From positions 1-20,915 of IMG/VR virus record IMGVR_UViG_3300043409_000539: a stretch of 20,915 nt of DNA, one strand, 5' to 3'. The position numbers and the translations under genes are program-made. This stretch comes from a virus. Within the stretch, counting starts at the first letter, position 1. The number at the start of each line of letters is the position of its first letter. Under the pieces are notes generated by a model. The model saw nothing but the letters and a program-made list of their open reading frames with translations, was not told the DNA's origin and did no database searches. Of the stretch, positions 6,877-14,132 are shown piece by piece.

Positions 6877-8181
6877 ATGGCTAACAACCTTGACAGTAAC
6901 GTAACAAACAAGCTGATGCGGGCTTTCATCCCAGCATTTGACTCTCAGCGCAAAGTATCAAAGCTAATCTCAACTAACGCACAAAACCTTGTTGAAGGGT
7001 TTGACGAAACAACCGGTGATTCCTACGGCGCCGTGCGCATGAAGCGACCGCTGCAGTTCGTTCCTCAGCGCACCCCTGATGGTGACTTCACCAGCATGAG
7101 CCTTAACCCCGTGAAGGTTGGCTCTGTGCCCGCCGAGGTTGGTCAGTATTGCACTGTGTTCGTTGAGATGACCGACATTGAGCGAGCGCTCAAGTCTGCT
7201 GACGTGGCAGAGGAAATGACCAAGCTGGTCGCTCCTGCCGCCGAGGATATGTGCAACACTATCGAGTCTGAGCTTACATCTCGCATGATGAAGGCTGCCG
7301 CAAACACGTCAGGCTCCCCCACCCAAGCAATCGCTAAGTGGCAGGATATTGCGCAAGCTGGCACCATGCTGAAAGCAATTGGCCTCCCAAGCTCTGGCAA
7401 GCGATACTGCGTAATCAATGACTTCGACTCCCTGGCGCTGGCTGGCGAGCAGAAGGGGTTGGCCGTAAACCCAGAGGTTGGAGCCGCCCTCCGCGATGCT
7501 GCCATTGCATCAAGCTACGCAGGTTTCGATACCGTACTAACAAGTGACAACATGCCGTCCTTCACGGCTGGTACCATCAAGACCGGCATCACCGTCAAGT
7601 CTGCTCCAGTTCAGACATATGACGCCTGCAAGGATTCGTATCAGCAAACACTGGTGCTTACTGCTACTGGTTCAGTAGGTAAGACGCTCGTTGCTGGCAC
7701 CACCCTTGTAATTCAGGGCATCAACCGAGTTCACCTTCGCAACCATAACCCCATTCGAGGCGTTGGCGGCCTGTTTATCCCGCTTACTGTGTCAGTCCTT
7801 GAGACCGCAACTTTTGATTCCAACGGAGATGCCAACGTCAAGGTTTCTGGCTGTTCAATCTTTGAAGCTGGCGTTAATGGCGCATATAACACCGTTGCAT
7901 CCGCGATCGTTGCTGGCGCAGTTGTGGTTATTAGCGAGAACATTAGTACCGCTTACGCTCCTGGCTTGGCATTCCATGAAGCATTCTTCGGCATGGGCTC
8001 CATCAAATTGAAGAAGCTGGATGCTACCGACACATCATTCACCTCCATGGACGGTCTGAACTTCCGCGTTTCTCGCGGTAGCGATATCATCGGCAACAAG
8101 CACAAGATCCGCATCGACTTCCGCCCAACCTTCGCATGCCTGAACCCGTTCTTTGGGGAAAAGGTATACGGCAACGTGTAA
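6877..8181 (+). CDS. 5: Major coat protein, P22 gp5-like
   Basis: This 434-aa protein (P22 gp5 has 430) forms the icosahedral shell. Its position after scaffold is standard. The region YAGFDTVLTSDNMPS (residues ~213-227) followed by TGITVKS matches the style of the P22 coat just before its inserted beta-barrel (I) domain. The stretch ~235-330, with alternating strands, should be that domain, which stabilises the subunit during folding. The N-terminal ~90 residues contain the loop region, and an AAEDMCNTIESELTSRMM helix (~127-144) resembles the long spine helix of the HK97 fold. GGAG lies nine bases before the ATG. Coat and scaffold probably share one transcript; a hairpin follows the stop. 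Confidence 0.93.
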   Translation: MANNLDSNVTNKLMRAFIPAFDSQRKVSKLISTNAQNLVEGFDETTGDSYGAVRMKRPLQFVPQRTPDGDFTSMSLNPVKVGSVPAEVGQYCTVFVEMTDIERALKSADVAEEMTKLVAPAAEDMCNTIESELTSRMMKAAANTSGSPTQAIAKWQDIAQAGTMLKAIGLPSSGKRYCVINDFDSLALAGEQKGLAVNPEVGAALRDAAIASSYAGFDTVLTSDNMPSFTAGTIKTGITVKSAPVQTYDACKDSYQQTLVLTATGSVGKTLVAGTTLVIQGINRVHLRNHNPIRGVGGLFIPLTVSVLETATFDSNGDANVKVSGCSIFEAGVNGAYNTVASAIVAGAVVVISENISTAYAPGLAFHEAFFGMGSIKLKKLDATDTSFTSMDGLNFRVSRGSDIIGNKHKIRIDFRPTFACLNPFFGEKVYGNV

Positions 8182-8186
8182 AAGTT

Positions 8187-8204
8187 ATGGGGCTTCGGCC
8201 CCAT
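8187..8204 (+). terminator. Hairpin with UUCG loop after the coat gene
   Basis: A 7-bp stem ATGGGGC/GCCCCAT closes a TTCG tetraloop, an unusually stable RNA hairpin. The following TTAATTAAG is not a proper T-tract, so it is more likely a partial terminator or an RNA-stability element that favours coat mRNA over downstream messages. Confidence 0.5.
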
Positions 8205-8221
8205 TAATTAAGGGGGATAGC

Positions 8222-8515
8222 ATGGTTTTTGTTTACAAGTGCGGCGGAGATTGGGAGCTAAGTGGTGTGCCATACACGGTTGATTTCGTTGGCATCTCAG
8301 AATCAAAGAAGATGCTTAAAAATGGATGGCATCTGTCGCTTGATGAGGCACTGGCAGTAACGGAGAAAAGTCACATGGCTGACGCTGATGGTGATGGTAA
8401 GCTGTCTCACGAAGAAGCTAAGGCCTATCTTGCAGAGGCTGGCGTGGAGTATGAGGATGGCCTGCACTGGAAGAAAGTGGTGGCTATGGCCGAACAACAC
8501 ATGAAAGGTGAGTGA
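8222..8515 (+). CDS. Small phage protein with EF-hand-type calcium-binding loop, 97 aa
   Basis: The start is ATG 8222 with AGGGGGAT just upstream; the open frame extends further but runs back into coat. The N-terminal ~45 residues (VYKCGG...VPYTV...GWHLSLDEAL) resemble small proteins commonly found beside head genes of tailed phages, function unknown. Residues 54-65 (DADGDGKLSHEE) fit the 12-residue EF-hand loop exactly: acidic at 1, 3, 5 and 12, glycine at 6, hydrophobic at 8. Helix-like segments lie on both sides. The C-terminus (EEAKAYLAEAGVEYEDG...) also recalls the small HeH/LEM-like helical domains at the end of such phage proteins, so the loop could be part of that domain. A capsid decoration or head-completion role is a guess from position. 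Confidence 0.78.
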   Translation: MVFVYKCGGDWELSGVPYTVDFVGISESKKMLKNGWHLSLDEALAVTEKSHMADADGDGKLSHEEAKAYLAEAGVEYEDGLHWKKVVAMAEQHMKGE

Positions 8516-8516
8516 T

Positions 8517-8900
8517 ATGATCGACAATCAGATCGAGAAAGAAATTCAAGACAAGGGCCTGACGGCTCCGCGCATTACGCCTGCCGATCTGGAGGCGAAT
8601 ATTGCTAGCGAGCACTATTTTACGGCTGCTGATGGGGTGCTAGGTGAATGGCAATACCGCCATGATACTGATGCGGCTCCCGCGCCATCTCCTACGATGA
8701 CTGTCCCACTGCAATTGCTAACCTTTTGCGTGCTTACGCTGCAAAGCGGATTTACCGTCACGGGCGAAAGCGCCTGCGCCAGTCCTGAGAACTTCGACAC
8801 CGAACTCGGTCGCAAGATTGCTCGCCAGAATGCCATCAACAAGGTGTGGCCGCTGATGGGCTATGAGCTCAAGTCACGACTGCATAAAGCTGGTGAGTGA
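8517..8900 (+). CDS. N4 gp49 / Sf6 gp66 family protein
   Basis: The protein (127 aa) carries the signature of the phage gp49/gp66 family (Pfam PF13876). The N-terminal half has RITPADLEANIASEHYFTA (~19-37). The C-terminal half has a LTFCVLTLQSGFTVTG strand region and a SPENFDTELGRKIARQNA segment, ending in WPLMGYELK. The function of the family is not established. In Sf6 the gene is outside the head cluster, whereas in N4 gp49 is among structural genes; here it lies between coat and gp4. I chose ATG 8517 (AGG upstream) over an in-frame GTG at 8508. It overlaps the next gene by one base (TGATG). Confidence 0.88.
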   Translation: MIDNQIEKEIQDKGLTAPRITPADLEANIASEHYFTAADGVLGEWQYRHDTDAAPAPSPTMTVPLQLLTFCVLTLQSGFTVTGESACASPENFDTELGRKIARQNAINKVWPLMGYELKSRLHKAGE

Positions 8901-9358
8901 TGAGCATCACCAAGGGCGAACTGGTAATTCGCGCGCTAAAGATGCTTGGGGTGGTGGACTCCATCACCTCGGCTGACCCAGAGGAGATTCGGGACGGCCT
9001 TGATTATCTCGACTCCATGGCGACCGAGTGGGAAAACCATGGCATTCGGATTGGCTACATTCTGCCGCCTGAGGGTGTGCCGACGATGCCAGATGATGAG
9101 TCAGGCCTGAGCGATACAAAGGTTCTTGGCGTTGCCGCAAACCTTGCCGTGAACATGGCGCCAATGATAGGGCGGGAGGCTCAGCCAACCGTTAAATCAC
9201 GGGCCAAGCTGTTTTACGAGGGTCTATTTAGCGTTGAACTAATCCAGCGACAAAGCGATCCAATGATGCCAACTGGCGCCGGAAACTGCTACCTGGGTGC
9301 GTATCAGGATCCTGATGATGACATCACAATAGAGAATGACGGCCTGCTAACGCTGTAA
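8900..9358 (+). CDS. 4: Tail accessory factor / head completion protein, P22 gp4-like
   Basis: gp4 is the first protein added under the portal after packaging and forms the ring on which gp10 docks. The 152-aa protein (P22: 166) shares the N-terminal TKGELVIRALKMLGV pattern and the LDSMATEWENHGIRIGY segment. The GLSDTKVLGVAANLA helix and the C-terminal MPTGAGN motif (~120) also have clear counterparts in P22 gp4. ATG 8900 overlaps the preceding stop (TGATG), and GTG 8897 directly before it is less likely. In P22 gene 10 follows directly; here three extra genes intervene. P22 gp4 has been reported to have muramidase activity; no obvious catalytic motif can be judged here. Confidence 0.92.
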   Translation: MSITKGELVIRALKMLGVVDSITSADPEEIRDGLDYLDSMATEWENHGIRIGYILPPEGVPTMPDDESGLSDTKVLGVAANLAVNMAPMIGREAQPTVKSRAKLFYEGLFSVELIQRQSDPMMPTGAGNCYLGAYQDPDDDITIENDGLLTL

Positions 9359-9359
9359 C

Positions 9360-9383
9360 AAAGCCCCCGATGCAGGGGGCTTT
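9360..9383 (+). terminator. Terminator-like hairpin after gp4
   Basis: A perfect 9-bp stem AAAGCCCCC/GGGGGCTTT closes a 6-base loop directly after the gp4 stop. The tail is TTTCTG, so U-rich only briefly. It should cause some termination unless the late transcript is antiterminated. It resembles the hairpin at 12265-12288 in stem sequence and in the following CT-CAT bases. Confidence 0.7.
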
Positions 9384-9419
9384 CTGCATTAAGACATAGC
9401 GCACTAAAGGAGGGGCGAC

Positions 9420-11372
9420 ATGACAAGAATTTCAGACCTTAACAGGAATCAGGATTTGACAGATGGGGATGTCTTCCCTATCGGAACTGCTGATGGTTCA
9501 ACCCGTGGCATAACCGCCGCTGATTCCGCAAGGTATTTCTCCGCAAAGACAGAGGAAGACATAGCGCCACTTATTGATGCAGCAACGCAAGCGTCAGCCG
9601 ATGCGACTCAAGCTGCAATAAACGCAGACGCTAGCGCGGATTCTGCATCTGCAAGCGCTGCATCTGCTGCTGGTGCTGTTGATGCTTTGCGTGATGAGCT
9701 TGCGTCAGATGATGGCGTCACTTTGCTTGGGATTGGCAATGGAAGAACTCAGGCAGATAAAAACGCTGAGATAGCAAGCATAAAGGACTGGGACAAAGAT
9801 GCAGGAGCGTACGGTCATTTATGCCATGCAGCCATAGTTGCTGCTGATCAGTGGTGCTTTGAGCGCGGTAGGACGCTGCACTTTCCTGACGGACAATACT
9901 GCATTGGTTTATCGATCATAAAGAAAGCCCGCTGGGCTGGTGCCGGATCCCCTGAACTAGCTCCATTCCCGCAAAATGATGATGACAAAATATATCTGCG
10001 CCCTGGCTATAAGGGCAAGCTTCCGGGAACCAGCATAATTTTGATGGCTGGCTCTACACTGTCTAGTGTCAGTACAGTTCGCAGTGACATGTTCAGCAGC
10101 ATGACTTACGCAGTGAAAACACTCCCTCAGTACCCAGCTAACATGGATGGCATAGCCATCGTCATGGATATGGACGTATATGACGCTGGCGGGTCCCTAA
10201 CCACTCCATCCACTGATAACCGCGCTGAGTGTGACGTCGGTTTGCTTATAGATGACTCCAGCGCCAGCGATTTCCCCAACCTCGCAGTCTTCGGTTACTG
10301 GAACAAGGCGGGTGTAGCTATCTGGTCTCATGGTGTCGGCGACAATCCTGACTACACAAAATTTGGCTTTGGCAGCACCATGGGGTATTACGGTCTGGCG
10401 CTGATTGGCAACGATAATGCGGCGGGAGCAGGCCCAGGATTATCTGGAACTCAGTGCCTGGGATTTCAGTTGTTTGCTAATGATCATCACAGCAGACAGC
10501 CTCAGCCTCTGCGCCCAGGTCAAACAAACGCTTATGGACACTTGATTTTTATTGACGGAAACACTGGCGCAGCAGACACAGATTTAAATGGTCATGAGTT
10601 CATAGCTGGGGGGTGGAGGACTTACTCAAGCAAGCCGGTAGTTCTGGATAATTGTTCAAACCTTCACTTAGTGAATGTGCCATTTGAGTTTTCAACAATA
10701 GGAGGCCAGCCAGACACGGGGAACCATAAGTTTCTCGGAACTTCGCAAACCAGAAACGTCCACATTATGAATAGCAGGAACTGCACGTATTCTTTGTGGG
10801 ATCATGCTGATTTTGGAGATGTTGTCGAAAAGTTGATGATCACCAATCCATTTTTTGGTGATATCGTAGTTGGCAGCAAGGGTGCATATCTTAGAATGAT
10901 GGCGACTGGTGGCGGTGAGGATCCTCGCATCCAGTTTACTAGGAATGTCGCATCCAGTGAGGATGGATTCTCTCTGCGCATGGATGTTTCAGATTCTGAT
11001 GCGCTTGCCATATCTCTAGGCGGTTCGGCTGTGGCAAGAATTGACCCATCCACTGGATGCGTGGCATTCAAGAGAACCGCGCTATGGCCGGTAGGGGCTG
11101 CACTCGTGGTTTCTAGCGGCGCTATAACCATATCACAGAACGCACACGTAATAGACGCAACAGGATCGCCATCCATTAGCACAATCAACGGAGGGTCAGA
11201 AGGAGAGGTGGTGCAACTTCAAAAGACAGGATCTGGAACGGTAACTCTCGCTGAGGGTGGAAATATTGTAACCCCAGGAGCTAGCATATCACTAACAGCA
11301 AATAGCGACATTGTAATGATCGTAAAGCGCGGCAGTAACTGGCTTGTTCAATCTTTCAGTGATAACGCATAG
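9420..11372 (+). CDS. Tail fibre / tailspike-like protein with beta-helix
   Basis: This 650-aa protein begins with TRISDLNRNQDLTDGDVF, the short N-terminal domain shared by many phage tail fibres. An Ala/Ser/Asp-rich helical stalk spans ~54-90. Then comes GRTLHFPDGQYCI (~150-162), typical of the entry into a right-handed parallel beta-helix (pectate-lyase-like) found in polysaccharide-binding or -cleaving spikes. The middle ~220-490 has repeating short strands with Asn and Gly turns. The C-terminal ~90 residues (GGSEGEVVQLQ...RGSNWLVQSF) match the small beta domain that closes many such fibres. An excellent ribosome site (AAAGGAGG) precedes the ATG. P22 has no gene here, so this is probably an extra receptor-binding or depolymerising component. 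Active-site residues cannot be assigned by eye. Confidence 0.82.
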   Translation: MTRISDLNRNQDLTDGDVFPIGTADGSTRGITAADSARYFSAKTEEDIAPLIDAATQASADATQAAINADASADSASASAASAAGAVDALRDELASDDGVTLLGIGNGRTQADKNAEIASIKDWDKDAGAYGHLCHAAIVAADQWCFERGRTLHFPDGQYCIGLSIIKKARWAGAGSPELAPFPQNDDDKIYLRPGYKGKLPGTSIILMAGSTLSSVSTVRSDMFSSMTYAVKTLPQYPANMDGIAIVMDMDVYDAGGSLTTPSTDNRAECDVGLLIDDSSASDFPNLAVFGYWNKAGVAIWSHGVGDNPDYTKFGFGSTMGYYGLALIGNDNAAGAGPGLSGTQCLGFQLFANDHHSRQPQPLRPGQTNAYGHLIFIDGNTGAADTDLNGHEFIAGGWRTYSSKPVVLDNCSNLHLVNVPFEFSTIGGQPDTGNHKFLGTSQTRNVHIMNSRNCTYSLWDHADFGDVVEKLMITNPFFGDIVVGSKGAYLRMMATGGGEDPRIQFTRNVASSEDGFSLRMDVSDSDALAISLGGSAVARIDPSTGCVAFKRTALWPVGAALVVSSGAITISQNAHVIDATGSPSISTINGGSEGEVVQLQKTGSGTVTLAEGGNIVTPGASISLTANSDIVMIVKRGSNWLVQSFSDNA

Positions 11373-11400
11373 ATTTTTTTAAAATAAAAAGGATGATCGA

Positions 11401-11694
11401 ATGCAATACACAATCACGGCGGCAGACGGCGTAACGCTGCTTCCATACAGCTCTGAAGCAATGAACAGGTTGATATCGGTTCGCTATCACACCCCCATCA
11501 CTGGCGGCACAATCGAGATCAAGGCTCGCGCCCCTGGTCGCACCGAGTTCCTTGCTATAGAGGATGCTCCGGCATTCTCAGCCTCGGCAGAGAAAACCAT
11601 CACGCTGGCATATCCGGTGGAGGAACTTCAGGTAACACAGGCTGGAATCACTGGTGGGTCGCTTATCTTTGTCACTGTGACTGAGGGGGTGTGA
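11401..11694 (+). CDS. Hypothetical 97-aa beta-rich protein beside fibre gene
   Basis: No family is recognised. The protein is almost wholly predicted beta: alternating hydrophobic and polar residues, TITAADGVTLLPY at the start, GGTIEIKARAPG in the middle, and a closing GGSLIFVTVTEGV. There is no signal peptide. It looks like a small beta-sandwich, a form common in decoration or fibre-attachment proteins. AAGGA lies eight bases before the ATG. Its stop codon lies five bases ahead of the next gene's ATG, so the two are translated together, and both belong to the insertion between gp4 and gp10. Confidence 0.75.
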   Translation: MQYTITAADGVTLLPYSSEAMNRLISVRYHTPITGGTIEIKARAPGRTEFLAIEDAPAFSASAEKTITLAYPVEELQVTQAGITGGSLIFVTVTEGV

Positions 11695-11696
11695 TT

Positions 11697-12248
11697 ATGG
11701 GAGGTTTTGACGAGTACCCAGCAAAAGATGGTATTGCAGGTCCGCCAGGGCCAATTGGTCCAGCTGGGCCAGCCACACCACTACCTACAGGTGCGTCCAT
11801 TCGTCGCTTTGCTCAGGTCAGCAATGCAGCTAACTCGACAAGTGTTCCGAGCAACACCAACACCATGCTGCCATTGAACAATGACGGGGCTTTCTCGTTT
11901 GCGTTCAATAACCCATCTGGTAAGTGCAGCGTTGATCCGGCTAATGACTGGATTGACGTATCTGGGTGCTCTCAGTATTCGGACCTTGAGGCGCGTGTCA
12001 CGTTCAGAAATACAGCTGGCGGCGCCGTAACTGGCCAGCTGGTTATGAGGCTTATACCAAACAAGGCCACACCTACCGTGGGATTTACCGACATATTGAC
12101 AGACCAGATCACGTTCAGCTCAACTAACTCTGTACTAATCACGGCATATCAGGGCACGACGCAAGCAGTAAGGATTGGCATTCGCACAAACTCAAGCGAA
12201 AGCATAGAACTACAGGGGGTTTACTTTAAGGTTACAGATATTGCGTAG
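11697..12248 (+). CDS. Virion-type protein with short collagen-like stretch, 183 aa
   Basis: The N-terminus (residues ~12-28) contains five Gly-X-Y triplets, GIAGPPGPIGPAGPA, a collagen-like segment that promotes trimerisation in several phage fibres. The rest (~55-183) is beta-rich, with SVDPANDWIDVSG and a terminal GVYFKVTDIA, resembling a jelly-roll-like head domain. I chose ATG 11697, which is eight bases from GAGGGG; a GTG at 11691 in the same frame is too close to it. The gene ends just before a strong hairpin. A fibre tip, a decoration protein or a trimeric side fibre are all possible. No catalytic motif is seen. Confidence 0.75.
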   Translation: MGGFDEYPAKDGIAGPPGPIGPAGPATPLPTGASIRRFAQVSNAANSTSVPSNTNTMLPLNNDGAFSFAFNNPSGKCSVDPANDWIDVSGCSQYSDLEARVTFRNTAGGAVTGQLVMRLIPNKATPTVGFTDILTDQITFSSTNSVLITAYQGTTQAVRIGIRTNSSESIELQGVYFKVTDIA

Positions 12249-12264
12249 TTTTTATGCATACACA

Positions 12265-12288
12265 AAAGCCCCTCAACCGAGGGGCTTT
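12265..12288 (+). terminator. Terminator hairpin before gp10
   Basis: A 10-bp stem AAAGCCCCTC/GAGGGGCTTT closes an AACC tetraloop, followed by CTTCATC. It is the strongest hairpin inside the plus-strand operon and marks the downstream edge of the three-gene insertion. Confidence 0.78.
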
Positions 12289-12353
12289 CTTCATCATTCG
12301 CTCAATCATCAATCAAGTGGTAGAATTCGCTATACATTAGGAGATTTCGCCAC

Positions 12354-14132
12354 ATGCCGGAAATTCAGATCCCACTTGTCAAAGGTCAGGGTAAGTCGCC
12401 AAAGAATGCCGACTACGTTGACCTACTGCCAACCAACATTGTCCCCATCATCGGAGAGGCTGAGGGGGCGGCTGGTTATTTCCGATTCTGGCCTGGGATA
12501 ATCAAGGTTTCCGATGTCGCAGGGGTTAGCCGTGGCAGCCACTGGAACACCGTAAAGAATGCCGTCTATCGCGTGATGGGCGGCAAGCTCTATCTTGGGC
12601 ATGCTGAAGTTGGCGATGTGGCTGGCTCTGGCAGGGTATCAATGGCTCACGGGCGCACATCTCAGGCTGTTGTTGTGAATGGACAGCTAAAGCTATATCG
12701 GTACGATGGCGAGATTAAGACGGTAGAGAACTGGCCGGCAAATGAGGTATTTCCTGGCGAGACGAAGACCATCCAGACCACGCAGCACAACAAGGATGGC
12801 GACACGCTAAAGATTACCGCCAGCAATGAGGCTGGAGAGTTGACGCTAACGGTCACTCCAACAAACGGCAATAACAAGTCAGGGGCTCCTCTGTCAATCG
12901 CCGAGAGCGTGTGGAAAGTAGGCGGTTCAGAGTCTCAGTCTGCTCCGGCTGCTGGAACCCCATACATCACCAACCTGAAAGTAAGCGGCACTAAATTCGC
13001 AGGCGCTACCCTTCTCGTTACCTACACATTCAACCCAAATCCGGTAACTCCAGGATCGCCAACAGCAGCAGAAGAGCGGGATATAAGCAAGCTTGTTTGG
13101 GTGCAGGTAACGCAAACAACCACGGTTCCAAATCCGCAATACGACTTTACACCTGTTAGCGATGTATGTCGCATCCGTGGCCGCTACGTGTTCACGCAGG
13201 CTGGTACCGATACATTCTGGCTTACCAGCCTTGAAGACGAGAGCAAGCCAGACCTGACAGCGCCAGCTTACCGCGCTGAGAACATGCCGGATGGCATCCT
13301 TGCTTTGCGCGAGTACCGAGATTTCATCCTGGCGTTTGGATCTGCGACGATAGAGTTTTTCCGCCTGACTGGTGACGCAAACAACCTTGTCCAGTTCGCT
13401 AGCAGCTATATGGTGCCAATCGGGATTGCGGGCCAGTTCTGCCTTGCTGAGTTTGCTGAGTCATTCGCATTCATCACTAGCCCAGCTCGTGGGCAGGTGA
13501 TTGTTGCCGTGATGGGTCAGGGAGTTTACAACCAGATCTCAGACCGCAACACCAACAAGATTTTGGCTGGATACAGTGCTGTCGAGCTTTCCGCATCATT
13601 TGTTGAATCCCTAAAGACTGAGGATAACCAATTCCTAATCCTACACCTGCCTCAGCACACGCTTGTTTACAACGCCACTAGCCAGCTATGGAGCATCATA
13701 AAGACTGGCACTGGCGATGACGTGCACAGGGCTGTTGATTACCGCAACGAGGGAGATGTCGTGACTTGCGGTGATCGCCTATCGCCATTCCTTGGCAGTC
13801 AGGATTTAACAACTTCCGCCCAGTACGGTGAGGATCAAGAAATTATCCTTTACAGCCCGCTGATAGGAATGGAAAAAACCGTGATGTACGACATGCAGAT
13901 CACGGCAAACTCTGGTCTTGCTTCCAACGTGCGCCGCATATTTGTCTCATCAACATCCGATGGCATCAACTACGGAAACGAGGAGGCTATCGAGTTCGAC
14001 GGGACGTGGCAGTGGCTACGTAGAGCTATAAAGCGCAGGGTTGGCCGCATCCGACTGCGCATAGGGTTCAAGCTGCGCATCGTTGGCGCCACTCCATGCA
14101 CACTTTCAAATTTCAGAGCGAGGATTGAGTAA
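12354..14132 (+). CDS. 10: Tail hub protein, P22 gp10-like, with inserted domain
   Basis: gp10 binds the gp4 ring and connects it to the needle and tailspikes. Similarity to P22 gp10 is clear at the start (KGQGKSPKNADYVDLLP, 10-26). It is near-identical at GGKLY...EVGDVAGSGRVSMAHGRTSQAV (76-106), and strong again at RIRGRY...GTDTFWLTSLEDES and in the C-terminal KRRVGRIRLRIGFKLR segment. It is 592 aa long against 472 in P22. The excess is a single block at ~130-262, where P22 has about a dozen residues. The block contains KVSGTKFAGATLLVTYTFNP (~209-228), which looks like an Ig-like strand pair. The ATG lies ten bases after AGGAG. The stop overlaps the next start (TAATG). Confidence 0.93.
   Translation: MPEIQIPLVKGQGKSPKNADYVDLLPTNIVPIIGEAEGAAGYFRFWPGIIKVSDVAGVSRGSHWNTVKNAVYRVMGGKLYLGHAEVGDVAGSGRVSMAHGRTSQAVVVNGQLKLYRYDGEIKTVENWPANEVFPGETKTIQTTQHNKDGDTLKITASNEAGELTLTVTPTNGNNKSGAPLSIAESVWKVGGSESQSAPAAGTPYITNLKVSGTKFAGATLLVTYTFNPNPVTPGSPTAAEERDISKLVWVQVTQTTTVPNPQYDFTPVSDVCRIRGRYVFTQAGTDTFWLTSLEDESKPDLTAPAYRAENMPDGILALREYRDFILAFGSATIEFFRLTGDANNLVQFASSYMVPIGIAGQFCLAEFAESFAFITSPARGQVIVAVMGQGVYNQISDRNTNKILAGYSAVELSASFVESLKTEDNQFLILHLPQHTLVYNATSQLWSIIKTGTGDDVHRAVDYRNEGDVVTCGDRLSPFLGSQDLTTSAQYGEDQEIILYSPLIGMEKTVMYDMQITANSGLASNVRRIFVSSTSDGINYGNEEAIEFDGTWQWLRRAIKRRVGRIRLRIGFKLRIVGATPCTLSNFRARIE

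Noticed and set aside
8625-8842. Minus-strand frame antisense to the gp49/gp66 family gene
   Set aside because: The plus-strand frame matches a known family along its length; the antisense frame is unsupported.
12308-12336. Possible promoter upstream of gp10 (TATACA at 12331-12336)
   Set aside because: The -10 is passable but no -35 element is found at 16-18 bases (best match two of six bases), so it is not reported as a feature.
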